The translations under genes were made by a program, and so were the position numbers. Below, piece by piece: positions 63,626-64,000 of a stretch of 64,000 bases of DNA; within the stretch, counting starts at the first letter, position 1; the number at the start of each line of letters is the position of its first letter. This stretch comes from Linderina pennispora (lineage: Eukaryota; Kickxellomycota; Kickxellomycetes; Kickxellales; Kickxellaceae). Location: the NCBI RefSeq assembly GCF_002104995.1, contig NW_024468274.1:27004-91003 (forward strand). Direction: 5' to 3'. A model generated the notes under the pieces. It ran no database searches. It worked only from the letters and a program-made list of their open reading frames with translations, and was not told the origin of the DNA.

Positions 63626-63809
63626 CCTGATCATCCAGCTGCACTTTTTTCGATGCAGATTTTTGGTGCCAAATATTATTTCATAGCAGTATATAAAACA
63701 AGCATGCGGCTACTGGGTCTTTGGTCCTCTACATAGCATACAGCGCAAGCAATCCAGTTAGTGTCAACAGTTGCACGGTACATAGAACTATATTCCAGTA
63801 CGACGATAC

Positions 63810-64000
63810 TTACTCGCCTCCAGGAACAAGCATGCAGATGTTGTTGCCGTTGAGCAGGATCTGATCGAGATGGTTGACCTCCTTCACGTCGCCAACCTGT
63901 TCGTATTCTGTGACGTTCTCCAGCACCATGTTAACGTAGTCGTCAAACCCATTAGTGTGCCGACGAATTCCTTCTCGACTTTCATCATGACCCAGATCCG
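63810..64000 (-). CDS. LSM5: LSM5 (U6 snRNA-associated Sm-like), 5' part outside window
   Basis: The C-terminal two thirds of LSM5, a member of the Lsm1-7 and Lsm2-8 rings for mRNA decay and U6 snRNP. RIWVMMKVEKEFVGTLMG, then DDYVNMVLENVTEYE (Sm1) and LDQILLNGNNICMLVPGGE (Sm2), are diagnostic. The frame breaks in the AAA at 63945-63947 (minus TTT): one more T turns GLTTT into GFDDYV. The stop TAA is at 63810-63812. However, GA|GTAAGTATCG there is also a good 5' splice site, so a last short exon may lie further left. The gene continues beyond base 64000. Confidence 0.88.
   Translation of the reverse strand, partial: DLGHDESREGIRRHTNGFDDYVNMVLENVTEYEQVGDVKEVNHLDQILLNGNNICMLVPGGE

Noticed and set aside
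1-64000. CRISPR array, bacterial operon or prophage signals
   Set aside because: No direct-repeat/spacer arrays or Shine-Dalgarno-led gene strings were seen; spliceosomal introns, TATA boxes and eukaryotic protein families point to a fungal nuclear genome.

Overview
This window reads as nuclear DNA of an early-diverging filamentous fungus. Protein-coding genes are dense on both strands and mostly intron-poor. Introns that can be defined are short (about 70-310 bp, GT..AG). The set includes mevalonate kinase, mitochondrial rhomboid protease, complex I NDUFA8, a Cti6-type PHD protein and SND2. The best guess is Kickxellomycotina (Coemansia/Linderina-like), from the F-box-like/LRR proteins and a BK-type channel gene in a fungus. 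That placement is inference.

Layout. 1-4 kb: a chromodomain protein running off the left edge and a sugar-transporter gene with one frameshift. 5.6-10.2 kb: cyclin, INO4-like bHLH factor, Gir2/RWD protein and the first F-box-like protein. 10.2-13.1 kb: gene-poor stretch with a tRNA-Val(AAC) and an AT-rich island of degraded inverted repeats. 13.1-23.3 kb: second F-box-like protein, nucleoside diphosphate kinase, rhomboid protease, Dal5-type permease, Cti6-like PHD protein, SND2. 23.7-34.2 kb: NDUFA8, an orphan proline-rich/coiled-coil protein, a GILT thiol reductase, a CBM48 protein with a long acidic repeat tail, a Ubc6-like E2, a RING protein, mevalonate kinase and AIM19. 36-46.8 kb: peroxisomal 4CL-like ligase, La protein, a LisH/Flo8-like polyQ regulator and a PA-TM-RING ubiquitin ligase. 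47-64 kb: Cdc7 kinase, a mitochondrial protein, old yellow enzyme, short-chain dehydrogenase, a BK(Slo)-like channel, a cytochrome b561-like protein, a cyclic phosphodiesterase and the 3' part of LSM5.

The genes do not form a pathway cluster. They look like ordinary housekeeping and signalling genes, often in divergent pairs with compact shared promoters (NDK/rhomboid, E2/RING, mevalonate kinase/AIM19, OYE/SDR).

Two things stand out. First, many conserved genes, above all from 47 to 64 kb, need single-base insertions or deletions to read through, usually in short homopolymers. Consensus error is the simplest explanation, so broken genes here should not be called pseudogenes without raw-read support. 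Second, the BK-like channel keeps S1-S6 and both RCK domains, but the predicted pore segment lacks the TVGYG potassium filter and the RCK2 region lacks the acidic calcium bowl. This is the best candidate for something not previously described.
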